A stretch of 64,000 nucleotides of DNA, taken from contig NZ_JBEJGX010000001.1 of NCBI RefSeq assembly GCF_040253635.1, forward strand, positions 62,001-126,000, read 5' to 3'. Below the pieces are notes generated by a model. The model made no database searches. It had not been told where the DNA came from and was given only the letters and a program-made list of their open reading frames with translations. A program made the translations under genes and the position numbers. Positions 43,574-51,410 of the stretch are shown in pieces (the stretch's first letter is position 1; each line of letters opens with the position of its first letter). This DNA comes from Streptomyces sp. Edi2 (lineage in GTDB: Bacteria > Actinomycetota > Actinomycetes > Streptomycetales > Streptomycetaceae).

Positions 43574-44809
43574 TCAGGCCGTGTGCAGACCTTCGCGTTC
43601 CCAGCTCCGCAAGCGCGCGTAGTCCCGCTCCACGACGTCCCGCTGCTTGGCAGCGAGGTAGACGTGTCCCGGGGAGCTGAGCAGGTCACTGGTCGGCGGG
43701 ATGTTGTCGCCCGGGTCGACGGAGGAGAAGACCGCTACGGCGCTGGAGAGCTCGGCGACCCGGCCGAGGGCTGCGGCATTGGCTGGCCCCTGGTAGTGGT
43801 TGACGAACTCGACGTGGCGCAGCGTGCCGTTCCAGGCCACCTGGTTTTCGTCGAAGTTCAGCAGGTCCTGGGGGTTGAGCATGGCTGTGGCGGCAAGGGC
43901 TGTCTGGGATATGCCCCCCGAGTAGCGTTCGACGATGTCGGGAACCGTTGCCCCGCCGAGCCGAGCGCCGGTCTCTATCAGCACGGGGCCGCGGGCCGTG
44001 AGGATGACCTCGGTGTGGGCAGGTGTCGCACGGATGCCGAGGGCATCGAGCACGGCGAAGGTGAAGTGGCGCAGGATGCTCGCCTCGTGGGTCGAGGGCG
44101 CCAGTGGCTCTTCGTAGTCGTAGACCGGGGTGGAGGTCGCATTGGCCTGCTTGGTGTATTGCCAGATCTCGGCGACACGGTGGTGGCCGTTGTGGGAGAC
44201 GGTGTTGATGTAGTACTCGGTCCCGATGAGGCGTTCTTGGATGAGGGCGGTGTGGTTGCTTCTTCCGAATATTGTCTTTGCGTCCAGAACAGAGACGCAG
44301 GCTGCCTCGACCTGCTGGGCGGTACGGCAGAAGCGGACGTGGTCGGTTCCGGCCGAGGCCAGCGGTTTGACGACAGCTTCGGCCAATCCGGATGCAGTGA
44401 ACCAGGCGGCGGCGGTCGCGGGTGTGCTGGCGACGCTGGCGCGTGGCGTGGCGAGTCCTGCCGATCTGACGGCTTGGGCCATCAGGGCTTTGTCCCGGCG
44501 GGCCGCCAGGTGGCCGGGGGTATTGGTGGGCAGGCCGAGCTTGAGCGAGAGGATCTCGGCCGTGGTGACTCCGGATTCGGCTCCGGCTGTCACTCGGGAG
44601 ACGCCCATGCTGGCCAGCTGGTTCGCCACGGTGCGCAGATCCGCGGTGTATTTGAGGTCGCAGGTGTAGTGGTGGGCGTTGAAGGATCGCTGGAAGTGAT
44701 CGTTGATCACCGGTTGGCTCTGGAGGTGGATGCAGTCCACTCCCTGCGCGTGAAGTCGCCGGGCCAGGGTGGCGCCGGTGGAGTACCCGTCGACGATCGC
44801 GATTGTCAT
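43574..44809 (-). CDS. ATP-grasp ligase
   Basis: 411-residue ATP-grasp enzyme; ATG start with CGAGGAAA upstream. The ATP-grasp core runs from about residue 110: AVVKPLASAGTDHV (glycine-loop region), IQERLIGTEYYINTV, and the metal-binding end TARGPVLIETGARLGG. The N-terminal domain (TIAIVDGYSTGATLARRL) resembles the biotin-carboxylase-like fold of carboxylate-amine ligases, so it probably joins an amino acid or similar amine to a carboxylate using ATP. The substrate is unknown. It is the last gene of a three-gene minus-strand set, 78 bases after the CoiA-like gene. Confidence 0.88.
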   Translation of the reverse strand: MTIAIVDGYSTGATLARRLHAQGVDCIHLQSQPVINDHFQRSFNAHHYTCDLKYTADLRTVANQLASMGVSRVTAGAESGVTTAEILSLKLGLPTNTPGHLAARRDKALMAQAVRSAGLATPRASVASTPATAAAWFTASGLAEAVVKPLASAGTDHVRFCRTAQQVEAACVSVLDAKTIFGRSNHTALIQERLIGTEYYINTVSHNGHHRVAEIWQYTKQANATSTPVYDYEEPLAPSTHEASILRHFTFAVLDALGIRATPAHTEVILTARGPVLIETGARLGGATVPDIVERYSGGISQTALAATAMLNPQDLLNFDENQVAWNGTLRHVEFVNHYQGPANAAALGRVAELSSAVAVFSSVDPGDNIPPTSDLLSSPGHVYLAAKQRDVVERDYARLRSWEREGLHTA

Positions 44810-44887
44810 GGATTTCCTCGAGGTTTGGGGGGCCGCGCACGGTAGTGGTGGCCCCGAGGCACCCTGGAGTGGGCTTCGGGGTCGGGA

Positions 44888-46261
44888 TCAGCTCGGAGTT
44901 GTCGGCTCGTGGTCGGGCAGGTTGAAGCGATGGATGCGGTCTGCTGCCACACCGGCATCGGCCAGCAGCTGCGCCTCGTGGGTGTTGCGCACGTAGATCT
45001 GTGTGGTTCCGGATCTCAGTTGAGGTGTGCTGGCGACAAGGTCCGGGCAGGGGCGGGCAATGCCGCGCAGGTGGTGGAAGCGGCCCAGCGCGAACACCGG
45101 TATGCCGTAGCCGAGCTCGCGGTGGTCGTTTATCTCCTGCACAGGTATGTGGGGGCGCGTGTCATGCTGCCGGAGGTGGCGGGCGACGGCGTTCATGAAG
45201 TCGTGAATCTGCGGTTCGGTCAGTTCTTGCCACCAACGGTGGCCGCGTTGCTTGTCCTCGGCCAGCTGGGCACGGCGTTGCTCTGCAGCGAGGCGTTGCT
45301 GGTGCTGTCGCTCCGCGCGCTCTGCCTCTCGTTGCTGCGCTGGCGCCTCGCGCGCGCGGCGCCAGCGTTCTATCTCTGCTTGCCGGGCCGCGCTCCACTC
45401 GGCTCGGCGTGCGTCCTTGCGCTGGTTATCTGCGGCTTCGCGGGCCTGGCGCTGCTCGGTCTGTTCCCTCGCCCGGGCCTCCTGGCGACGGCACATCGCG
45501 TCGTGACGGTCCTGGTCGCGGCTCGCGCCTGCGGGAGCCCACAGTTGACGACGGCGCACCCGCTGGTTGTCGCTGCTTCGGTGGATGAGGTGGTAGCGCT
45601 CGATCACGGGGTGGGAGGTGAGGAGTCTTCGGTTGACCTGGTCCACGAACTGCTCGAGCGGGACCGGGGTGGTGGTCCAGCCAGCCTGGGTGAAGGAGAA
45701 GTCCCCGAGGCCGTCATCGACTGTCCAGTGCCCGTGGTTGTGTCCGGGCCGCAGGCGGGCGGAAGGGAGACGGCCCATCCAAGGGGCGTTGTCGCGGTTG
45801 GTCACCCAGCACACGGCGATTCCTGCGTCGCTGTAGCGGTTCGTGCGTGCCCAGAGCTCGTCTTCCGTGTTGGGTGAGAGTTGGACTTCCCATGCCGTCC
45901 GGGCGGAGCCGTCCGGGGCGGCCGCCAGAACGTCCGCTCGCCAGGATCCATCGGGAGCCGCGACCTCGAGGTCGGCGTGCCAGTCGGCGGCACGAATTGC
46001 GCAGGTGATCTGCAGCTTGATCAGGTGGTGTTCGAGCGATTCGCCCGCCAGTGTGCAGCTCTCCGGACGTCCTGGATCGTGGGCGAAGTAGCGGAGCTTG
46101 AGCGGTGAGAGACGCGCGTGCATCGTCCAGGCGCAGTCGGGGCAGGTCAGCGGGACCTGTGGGCGGGTTCGGTGCAGCTGTGCCCAGGTGATGCCCTCGG
46201 CAAGGTCTGGGCGGGTTGCGTCAATCCGTCCGGCTTCGGGGTGGAGAGCGGTGAAGGGCAT
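44888..46261 (-). CDS. CoiA-like nuclease-fold protein
   Basis: 457-residue protein resembling the competence protein CoiA family (PF06054). Residues 1-75 include TCPDCAWTMHARLSPLKLRYFAHDPG, the Cys/His N-terminal region of the family. Residues 80-140 hold the nuclease-like core: ESLEHHLIKLQITCAIRA, then WRADVLAAAPDG and AWEVQLSPNT, giving the E-D-ExQ arrangement of restriction-like nucleases. The centre is a very long Arg/Glu/Gln coiled coil (about 230-330). The C-terminal part (PQIHDFMNAVARHLRQHD) is helical. It starts 16 bases after the NERD-protein stop. The family processes or protects DNA entering the cell. Confidence 0.8.
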   Translation of the reverse strand: MPFTALHPEAGRIDATRPDLAEGITWAQLHRTRPQVPLTCPDCAWTMHARLSPLKLRYFAHDPGRPESCTLAGESLEHHLIKLQITCAIRAADWHADLEVAAPDGSWRADVLAAAPDGSARTAWEVQLSPNTEDELWARTNRYSDAGIAVCWVTNRDNAPWMGRLPSARLRPGHNHGHWTVDDGLGDFSFTQAGWTTTPVPLEQFVDQVNRRLLTSHPVIERYHLIHRSSDNQRVRRRQLWAPAGASRDQDRHDAMCRRQEARAREQTEQRQAREAADNQRKDARRAEWSAARQAEIERWRRAREAPAQQREAERAERQHQQRLAAEQRRAQLAEDKQRGHRWWQELTEPQIHDFMNAVARHLRQHDTRPHIPVQEINDHRELGYGIPVFALGRFHHLRGIARPCPDLVASTPQLRSGTTQIYVRNTHEAQLLADAGVAADRIHRFNLPDHEPTTPS

Positions 46262-46277
46262 GGGCCGGTCCTGTGGG

Positions 46278-47027
46278 TCAGGCTGCGGGGCGCAGCTGCT
46301 GGTCGGCGAGGAGTGCGGCCTTGCGGATGCGGGCGCGGCTCCAGCCAGGCTCCTTGGGCAGTGAGCGCAGGTGGCGGCGCAGTTCGGTGGCCTGCACGAC
46401 GGTGACGCCGGCGGTGACGAGTCCTCCGGGCGGCACGTGGGCGTAGTGGACTGCGATGACTGGGCGTACCGAGTGCCCAAGTACTTGAGCGGCTCGTCCT
46501 GCCTCCCAGATGACGGTGTCGACGGCGTCTTGCTGGGGGTAGCGGCCGTACCAGAGGCGACCATGGGCATCGAGACGCACCTTGGAGGTCTTGGAGGTCC
46601 AAGTCTTCGTATCTACATATACCGGACCACACCGCCCAAAGATCAAGTGATCCAAATTCGCCCTTGACCGGGGTATCTGGCGGTCGTGAAGGACAATCCA
46701 GCGCCCGAGTCCGGTCCACACGAGCGGGATGAGAGTGCGTCGGGTGCGGCGCTCACCGGCCGCCCCGGTCGCCCAGGAGCTCCCCTCGCTTCGGTAGATG
46801 CGGCGCAGGGCCAGGACGGTGAGCACAGCGATGACCGCGGCGCCGGCGTACCAGTCGGTGAAGGCTGCCGTGAGCCATCCCACGCCTGCCGACGGGATCG
46901 TGGCGGCGGGCAGGGCCCACGCGGCGGTTCTGTGCTGCCTGCGGCGCTCTCTGGCGCGGATGGCGTTGGCCATGGACTGGGCGCTCGCGCCGGCGCCGCC
47001 GCGGCGCCTCGATGCCGGCTTGGACAT
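46278..47027 (-). CDS. membrane-anchored NERD-domain protein
   Basis: 249 residues from ATG 47027 (GTG 47030 possible); GAGGGAG upstream. A basic N-terminus precedes two hydrophobic segments (WALPAATIPSAGVGWLTAAF and WYAGAAVIAVLTVLAL). The NERD domain follows at about 90-150: GAAGERRTRRTLIPLVWTGL, VLHDRQIPRSRANLDHLIFG and PVYVDTKTW, with the conserved Gly-Glu, Asp and Lys positions of this nuclease-related fold. It starts an operon with the CoiA-like and ATP-grasp genes. A membrane-held nuclease with a CoiA-like partner suggests a role in DNA entry or defence. Confidence 0.82.
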   Translation of the reverse strand: MSKPASRRRGGAGASAQSMANAIRARERRRQHRTAAWALPAATIPSAGVGWLTAAFTDWYAGAAVIAVLTVLALRRIYRSEGSSWATGAAGERRTRRTLIPLVWTGLGRWIVLHDRQIPRSRANLDHLIFGRCGPVYVDTKTWTSKTSKVRLDAHGRLWYGRYPQQDAVDTVIWEAGRAAQVLGHSVRPVIAVHYAHVPPGGLVTAGVTVVQATELRRHLRSLPKEPGWSRARIRKAALLADQQLRPAA

Positions 47028-47142
47028 CACGGTTCTCCCTCATCTCATGGTCGTTTGAGGAGTTGAGAACGCGATGTTGTGCGGCCAGAGCTGTGGACAG
47101 AGGCCGCCGGCAGAAACGTCGTGACCAGCCAGAACACCCGCT

Positions 47143-47382
47143 GTGACCGTTCGCGATAGTTGGCGGTTGTTCACAGCAGTTGGCGAAGGAGCCGAGACGG
47201 TCACCTGAGCTGTGTCTTCGCTTGTGAAGTTCCCGGTTCGGGGCGTGGATCCGCCAACTACCGCGAACAGACCTCGCCAACCGCGATGAACAGAAACGCC
47301 GTGACCTGCAAGGACTTCGTGGGCGACCCGCCAACTATCGCGAACGGTCACACCCGCCCCGCCAACTACCTCAAACGGCCAC
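47143..47382. repeat. iteron-like CGCCAACT repeats with 24-bp inverted repeat
   Basis: Six copies of a repeat related to CGCCAACTAYCGCGAAC. Two are inverted (47166-47143 and 47186-47167) and four direct (47251, 47274, 47328, 47359). The copies at 47143-47166 and 47328-47351 are perfect 24-base inverted repeats of each other. A DnaA-box-like TGTGGACAG lies at 47092-47100. The region is upstream of the NERD operon and contains no gene. Such arrays serve as replication iterons, partition sites or operators. Confidence 0.75.
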
Positions 47383-47523
47383 AGTTCACGACCCGCGCGA
47401 GCATGCGGGGTGTGGGCGCGTCCCTCGGCGACGTAGTCGCAGTTCCTGGATGCGATCGCGCGGGGCGTACGAGCGCCCGGCACCGCCGTCGTGCTGTGGA
47501 GGCGCCGGGCGTGCAGCTGTTGC

Positions 47524-47922
47524 TTACCGGCTGTTGTGCGGGTGGTCGGGCAGCATCCCCGGCCGAACGCCCGCCCTCACGAGTGTCGGCGTGCTGGCAC
47601 AGGGCGCCGTGGGAGCGGCCGCGGTAGTGGCCGCGGGCGTTCGTCGCGTACATATGTACCTGGCCTTGCGCCCGGTGGCGGAGGGCTGGACGACAACGAC
47701 GTTGGCGCGCTCGCAGGCGTCGAGGCAGTCGGTGACCCGAACGGTCGCGGTGCCGTCCAAGGCCCCTCGCAAGTCGCGGAGTTGGGCGATGTTGTCGAGG
47801 TCGGGGACCTTCGGTGTGCCGCAGCAGTAGCCGCGGCACACCGTGACCGTGGGGGCCGGGCCGATCCCGCCCCGGCGCCCGGTGCGGAAGCGGCGCGGCG
47901 GGAGCGTTTGCTCATGCGGCAC
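47524..47922 (-). CDS. thioredoxin-like [2Fe-2S] ferredoxin domain protein
   Basis: 132 residues from GTG 47922 (weak ribosome binding site). Residues 20-85 are the thioredoxin-like [2Fe-2S] fold: VTVCRGYCCGTPKV supplies two cluster Cys, VTDCLDACERANVVVVQP the other two. It is an electron carrier or cluster sensor. The C-terminal 45 residues (after SATGRKA) do not resemble the family, being Thr/Ala/Pro-rich, so the gene may be frameshifted or recombined near 47660, where a perfect palindrome GTACATATGTAC (47648-47659) lies. The upstream P-type ATPase remnant ends inside its start region. Confidence 0.65.
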   Translation of the reverse strand: MPHEQTLPPRRFRTGRRGGIGPAPTVTVCRGYCCGTPKVPDLDNIAQLRDLRGALDGTATVRVTDCLDACERANVVVVQPSATGRKARYICTRRTPAATTAAAPTAPCASTPTLVRAGVRPGMLPDHPHNSR

Positions 47923-48169
47923 CTCGTCGGACGGGGTTCTTCCAGGCGGTTTCGCGCAGCAGGCGCAGGCCGTTGAGGCCGACGATGACGGTGGAGCCTT
48001 CGTGTCCGGCGACGCCGAGTGGCAGCGGGAGGGTGGCGATGAGGTCCCAGGCCACCAGGGCGGTGATGAAGATGCCAATGGCCTGGCCGAGCCCGCTGTC
48101 GCCGACTGACCCGTCGGCCGACGCGGCCGCTACGCCGCGCGCGGCCGGACGAACGGCCAGGCGGCGCGA
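47912..48169 (-). pseudogene. relic of a heavy-metal P-type ATPase (C-terminal end)
   Basis: Only the last 60 or so residues of a P1B-type metal ATPase are left. The minus-strand frame reads GQAIGIFITALVAWDLIA, then TLPLPLGVAGHEGS and TVIVGLNGLRLLRETAWKN before a TGA at 47914-47912. This is the final transmembrane pair and the typical GLNxLRLLR end of copper/cadmium ATPases. All catalytic parts (CPx, DKTG, GDGxND) are absent; the frame runs straight into the 3' end of the mom gene at 48170. It is a fragment left by a deletion or insertion, and with the ferredoxin gene may be the remains of a metal-response cluster. Confidence 0.7.
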
Positions 48170-49069
48170 TCACCAGCCGTCCGGCGTCTTCGGGAAGGCG
48201 CCGATCGTCGGCAGACCCAGCCGGATGCTCTCCCGCTCCCGGCGATTCCGGCCCAGCCGGTACACGTACCGATGCACACCGCGATGCCGCTGATTTCGTG
48301 CTCCCACGGCCACCAGCGCCTCCCGGAGCCACACCTTCGGGTCGGCTCCGACACGAAGGGCCGGAGCCCCCAGGCCGATCAGTAGCTTTTCGGCATACTC
48401 GTGCCCCTGCTCCTGGCGGCGCACCTTCTGGGCCATACGCTCGTTCAACACCACGCCGTTCGGCAGCAGCTTCACGGTCCGCGGCGTCGCCCGGCCCATG
48501 TAGATCGCGTTCGTGGCCTGGTAGATGGTGCCGACGTGCCCGACAGCCACCGGGGCTCCCGAGGCATCCCTACGCGGTACGGGGTCGGCGAACGAGACGA
48601 TCCCGCGCACGCCGAGCACTAGGAGCTCGTCGAAGCAGCGGGCCAGGAACCAGCTCTCGGCGTTCGCCGGGCACTCGTCCATGAGGACGAACCGCGAGCA
48701 CTCCAGCGACTCGACGTACGGCTGGAGGTCCGGCAGGGGCCGGGTCAGCACGGCTGCCGTGACCGGCACCCCGAACACGGCCACCCCGCACAGCTGCGCC
48801 TCGCCGGCGCCGATGTCGTACAGACCGAAGCGGAACCGCGCGGAGGGGAAGGACCCGGAGTAGTGATGCCCCACGACGAACTCCTTCGCCGCGGTCTCGG
48901 GCAACGCCTCGACCGCGTATCGCCGGGCATCGAACCCGCCCTCGCTGACATGGCGGAAGGAGTGCCGTCGGCCTCGCCACCGTTGACACCAATCGGAGGC
49001 GTTGGGAATCTCGGTCAAGTCGTCGAAGGGGAGAGTGTCTTGGACGAGACTCAGCATTCGGGAGCCCAT
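48170..49069 (-). CDS. mom: Mom-family adenine methylcarbamoylation protein
   Basis: 299 residues. The start at ATG 49069 overlaps the stop of the truncated copy upstream (TGATG); ATG 49057 is possible. Family hallmarks are GHHYSGSFPSARFRFGLYD, SLECSRFVLMDECPANAES, GVRGIVSFADPVPRR, GHVGTIYQATNAIYMGR and NERMAQKVRRQEQGHEYAE. Phage Mu Mom converts adenine in DNA to N6-carbamoylmethyladenine, which blocks many restriction enzymes. Here it probably protects the replicon when it enters a new host. It is the third gene of an overlapping operon that starts at 50021. Confidence 0.88.
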   Translation of the reverse strand: MGSRMLSLVQDTLPFDDLTEIPNASDWCQRWRGRRHSFRHVSEGGFDARRYAVEALPETAAKEFVVGHHYSGSFPSARFRFGLYDIGAGEAQLCGVAVFGVPVTAAVLTRPLPDLQPYVESLECSRFVLMDECPANAESWFLARCFDELLVLGVRGIVSFADPVPRRDASGAPVAVGHVGTIYQATNAIYMGRATPRTVKLLPNGVVLNERMAQKVRRQEQGHEYAEKLLIGLGAPALRVGADPKVWLREALVAVGARNQRHRGVHRYVYRLGRNRRERESIRLGLPTIGAFPKTPDGW

Positions 49070-49488
49070 CACCCTGCTACCGTCATCGACCAAGCGGCAA
49101 CACGCGAAAACCGTCCGCAGAACCGCGAGCACACCAGCGAGCCGCGGCTCGGCTCCAGTTCGGGAAACGTGGCCGAGAGCACGTGCGCGCCGGCCGGGGT
49201 GCCGAAGACGGCGACCCCGACCAGCTCCAGGCCGCTTCCGCCGTCGTGAAACAGGCCCAGGCGATGACTCGCCGACGGATAGCTGCCCGAGTAGTGGTGC
49301 GCGATCACGAACGCCTTTGCCACCGTCTCCGGGACGGGGCCGACGCTGTACCGGCGGTAATCGAAGCCCCCGTCACGCACGCGCCGCCACGAGGGCGTGC
49401 GATGGGTCCAGCGCCTGCACCAGTCGGAGGCGGTGGCGACCTCCGCCAACTCCGCCAGCGGCAGGGCCTGCTGATGCGCAGCGATCAC
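49069..49488 (-). pseudogene. truncated second Mom gene
   Basis: 139-residue N-terminal half of a Mom protein. SDWCRRWTHR, GGFDYRRYSVGPVPETVAKAF, AHHYSGSYPSASHRLGLFHD and LVGVAVFGTPAG align with residues 20-110 of the complete Mom downstream. Homology stops at SLVCSRF, the same point as SLECSRF in the full copy. It then continues for 16 unrelated residues to a stop that overlaps the next start. The C-terminal half, including the SFADPVPRR region, is missing, so it is probably inactive, although it remains in a translationally coupled operon (its GTG overlaps the previous stop). Confidence 0.8.
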
Positions 49489-50021
49489 AGGGACTCGGCA
49501 AACAGGCCCGCCGGGGCGTCCGGCAGCGGCGCCCACCAGATCTTCGTGGCGAGGCGGCACTCGAAGACCTGCGTACAGCTGTCGTCCGTGGTGTCCAGGC
49601 TGTACCAGCCGTCGGTGTTGTAGGTGACGCACACGGTGGTGTCCTGGGTCGGCTCGATGGCGCTGCGCGTGGCCTGGCCGCCGAAACGGATCCGCAGGTT
49701 GGTGGTGCGCGCACTCGCGCCGGTCTCCCGCAGCGTGGTGGCGCGCCACAGGGTGAGGTCCTGCTCCGGGGTGTGCGCGATGCGTCCCGTGTCCGGGTAG
49801 AGCATGAGCCGGTTGGACAGGGCCGGGGCATCACCGCGCTTGCCGATGTAGACCAGCCAGCCCTCGGCGCGGCCGCTGTTGCGCTGTCCGGTCTCGAGAT
49901 GGGGCGCGGCGAGCAGGTAGCCGGCGCGCGGGGTGCCGACACCGCGGCTGTCCGCGCCGAGGGCGTGGACGTGGTCGCCGGCGTTCAGCGCGGCAACGGT
50001 GCTTTCCAGGTCGACATGCAA
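49485..50021 (-). CDS. hypothetical protein of the mom operon
   Basis: 178 residues; TTG start with a perfect GAAGGAG seven bases upstream. The protein is beta-rich: AGYLLAAPHLETG, GWLVYIGKRGDAPALSNRL, TLWRATTLRETGA, NLRIRFGGQATRSAIEPTQ, CVTYNTDGWYSLDTTDDS. No family is recognised. The stop overlaps the GTG of the truncated mom gene, so it is the first cistron of the modification operon and may be a control or accessory factor for Mom. In phage Mu the partner gene (com) is a small zinc-finger activator; this protein is not similar. Confidence 0.7.
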   Translation of the reverse strand: MHVDLESTVAALNAGDHVHALGADSRGVGTPRAGYLLAAPHLETGQRNSGRAEGWLVYIGKRGDAPALSNRLMLYPDTGRIAHTPEQDLTLWRATTLRETGASARTTNLRIRFGGQATRSAIEPTQDTTVCVTYNTDGWYSLDTTDDSCTQVFECRLATKIWWAPLPDAPAGLFAESL

Positions 50022-50238
50022 GGCGGAACTCCTTCGAGGAGAACGAACGATGTGATGGCGGTGGGGTACGCGGTAGCGGAGGCCGGGCGCGGGTGGGGCG
50101 CGCCGGGCGGCCGACGAGGTGCTCGGCGAAGCTGGGGTGAGTGCCGCGCGCCCGGCCCGGAGCGACTCTTGTCGCGGCGGGGGCGCCGGCCACGGCAGGG
50201 GGGACTGGCAGGCGACGGCCGCCAGATTGGGAAAGCGG

Positions 50239-50272
50239 CGCGGGGGCGCTGGTGAAGACCAGCGCCCCCGCG
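50239..50272 (-). terminator. hairpin terminator
   Basis: Perfect 15-bp arms (50239-50253 and 50258-50272), 4-base loop, 7 bases after the stop at 50279. It separates that gene from the mom operon. Confidence 0.8.
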
Positions 50273-50278
50273 TCACCG

Positions 50279-50671
50279 CTATGCGACCTGGACCGGCACG
50301 AGGACGACCGGGGTCCCCAGGGAGAGGAGGGCCGTGAGCTGGTTGAGGTCGAGGGCACTCGGGAGGTGCGCGATGGTGGTGGGCTGGACGTCCTCAGGCT
50401 GCGGCGGCAATCCGCCGAGGATACGCAGTTCGGCACGGACCAGGCTCCGGGTCTCGGTCCCCCCGGGCTCGTTCACGCCGGCGCTCCTGGCCGTCTCGTC
50501 CATCCTCGCGTCGGTGATCTTCCGGACGTATGCCTCTGTGACCTGGCCTCTGCGCTGACGGAACAAGTCCATGGCGATGATGCGCGCCTTGCGGCGGCGG
50601 TTCCAGTCCTCGCAAACGCTTCCGGGGGTGCCCGGGGGGAAGACGTCGCGGGCGGTGGGCATCGTGTTCAT
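50279..50671 (-). CDS. hypothetical protein
   Basis: 130 residues; ATG start with CGGGAG four bases upstream. The first half is basic and helical (CEDWNRRRKARIIAMDLFRQ, YVRKITDARMDETARSAG), the second is Pro/Leu-rich and ends LGTPVVLVPVQVA. It could be a small DNA-binding protein. A perfect palindromic operator lies about 115 bases upstream, between it and the divergent gene at 50877. Confidence 0.65.
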   Translation of the reverse strand: MNTMPTARDVFPPGTPGSVCEDWNRRRKARIIAMDLFRQRRGQVTEAYVRKITDARMDETARSAGVNEPGGTETRSLVRAELRILGGLPPQPEDVQPTTIAHLPSALDLNQLTALLSLGTPVVLVPVQVA

Positions 50672-50784
50672 TGAACTCCCGGCGAATTGGGACATTATGA
50701 CGGTAAGGGATGTGGCGTCGGGTGTCGCTGCGGTCAGGTGGGCTTGGGGCGACCTGTGAGGCCCGAGCATCCCCTACTCCCCTA

Positions 50785-50807
50785 GTGTATGTTCTGGCAA
50801 CATACAC
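50785..50807. promoter_or_regulatory. palindromic operator
   Basis: Perfect 9-bp inverted repeat GTGTATGTT-CTGGC-AACATACAC in the divergent region between 50671 and 50877. A partial second copy (ACACATACAC, about 50864) lies next to the start of the plus-strand gene, so one regulator may control both genes. Confidence 0.7.
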
Positions 50808-50876
50808 GTCAACAGTGGGAGGGCTTGGTCGCCGCGTGCGCAGAGCGCATATGTGACGTACACATACACTGACGGG

Positions 50877-51242
50877 ATGGCCTTGTTCCGCACTTCGTAC
50901 CGCATCGCTGCCGACGTTCTGCTTGACGCGCTCGCGGCCGCGGAAGCCGAAAGGTTGTCCCTCCCTAGCCTGGCGACGTTCCTGCTCCGGGGATTCGTCA
51001 ACGGCACGATCACGGTGGAGCGGACGGACTACGAGGTTGGGGTGCCGCGTACAAACAAGGACCTCGCGCTCGACAGGGACTTGCTGCGGGAGGCCGATGA
51101 GAAGCGCTGCGCGGAAGAGGTGGCACAGAGCATGGCGCATCTGCTGGAGATCCTCTTCCGCGCATCCGTACGTCACGAGGTGACCCTTGAAGCGTCGGGA
51201 CGGGCTGGAGGCAAGAGCGGGCACCTGAAGCCTCGATCGTGA
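50877..51242 (+). CDS. hypothetical small regulator-like protein
   Basis: 121 residues from ATG 50877. There is no ribosome binding site, and a possible -10 (TACACT) lies only nine bases upstream, so the message may be leaderless. The protein is helical and charged (RTSYRIAADVLLDALAAAEA, LPSLATFLLRGFVNGTI, RDLLREADEKRCAEEVAQSM). The C-terminal 20 residues are basic and Gly-rich. It may be the factor that binds the adjacent operator, but no DNA-binding motif is certain. Confidence 0.6.
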   Translation: MALFRTSYRIAADVLLDALAAAEAERLSLPSLATFLLRGFVNGTITVERTDYEVGVPRTNKDLALDRDLLREADEKRCAEEVAQSMAHLLEILFRASVRHEVTLEASGRAGGKSGHLKPRS

Positions 51243-51410
51243 AGGGATGTCCATAACGCCAGATCGGCGGGGCTGTATGCGCGATGAGCTCATACAGCCC
51301 CTCACTGCCGTGACGGTGCGGCCGCAGCAGACACCGAGGTTGCCCTGTCGCTCCGCTCCGGGAAGCAAATGCCACGACAGGTTGACTGACAGCGCTTCCG
51401 CGACGCGCGA

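Noticed and set aside
43574..44809. ATP-grasp enzyme as a graspetide synthetase paired with the methyltransferase at 11643
   Set aside because: The two genes are about 31 kb apart, no graspetide-type precursor lies near the ligase, and its neighbours are nuclease-like genes.
47143..47382. CRISPR array
   Set aside because: The repeats are divergent, occur in both orientations and are unevenly spaced, and no cas gene is present.
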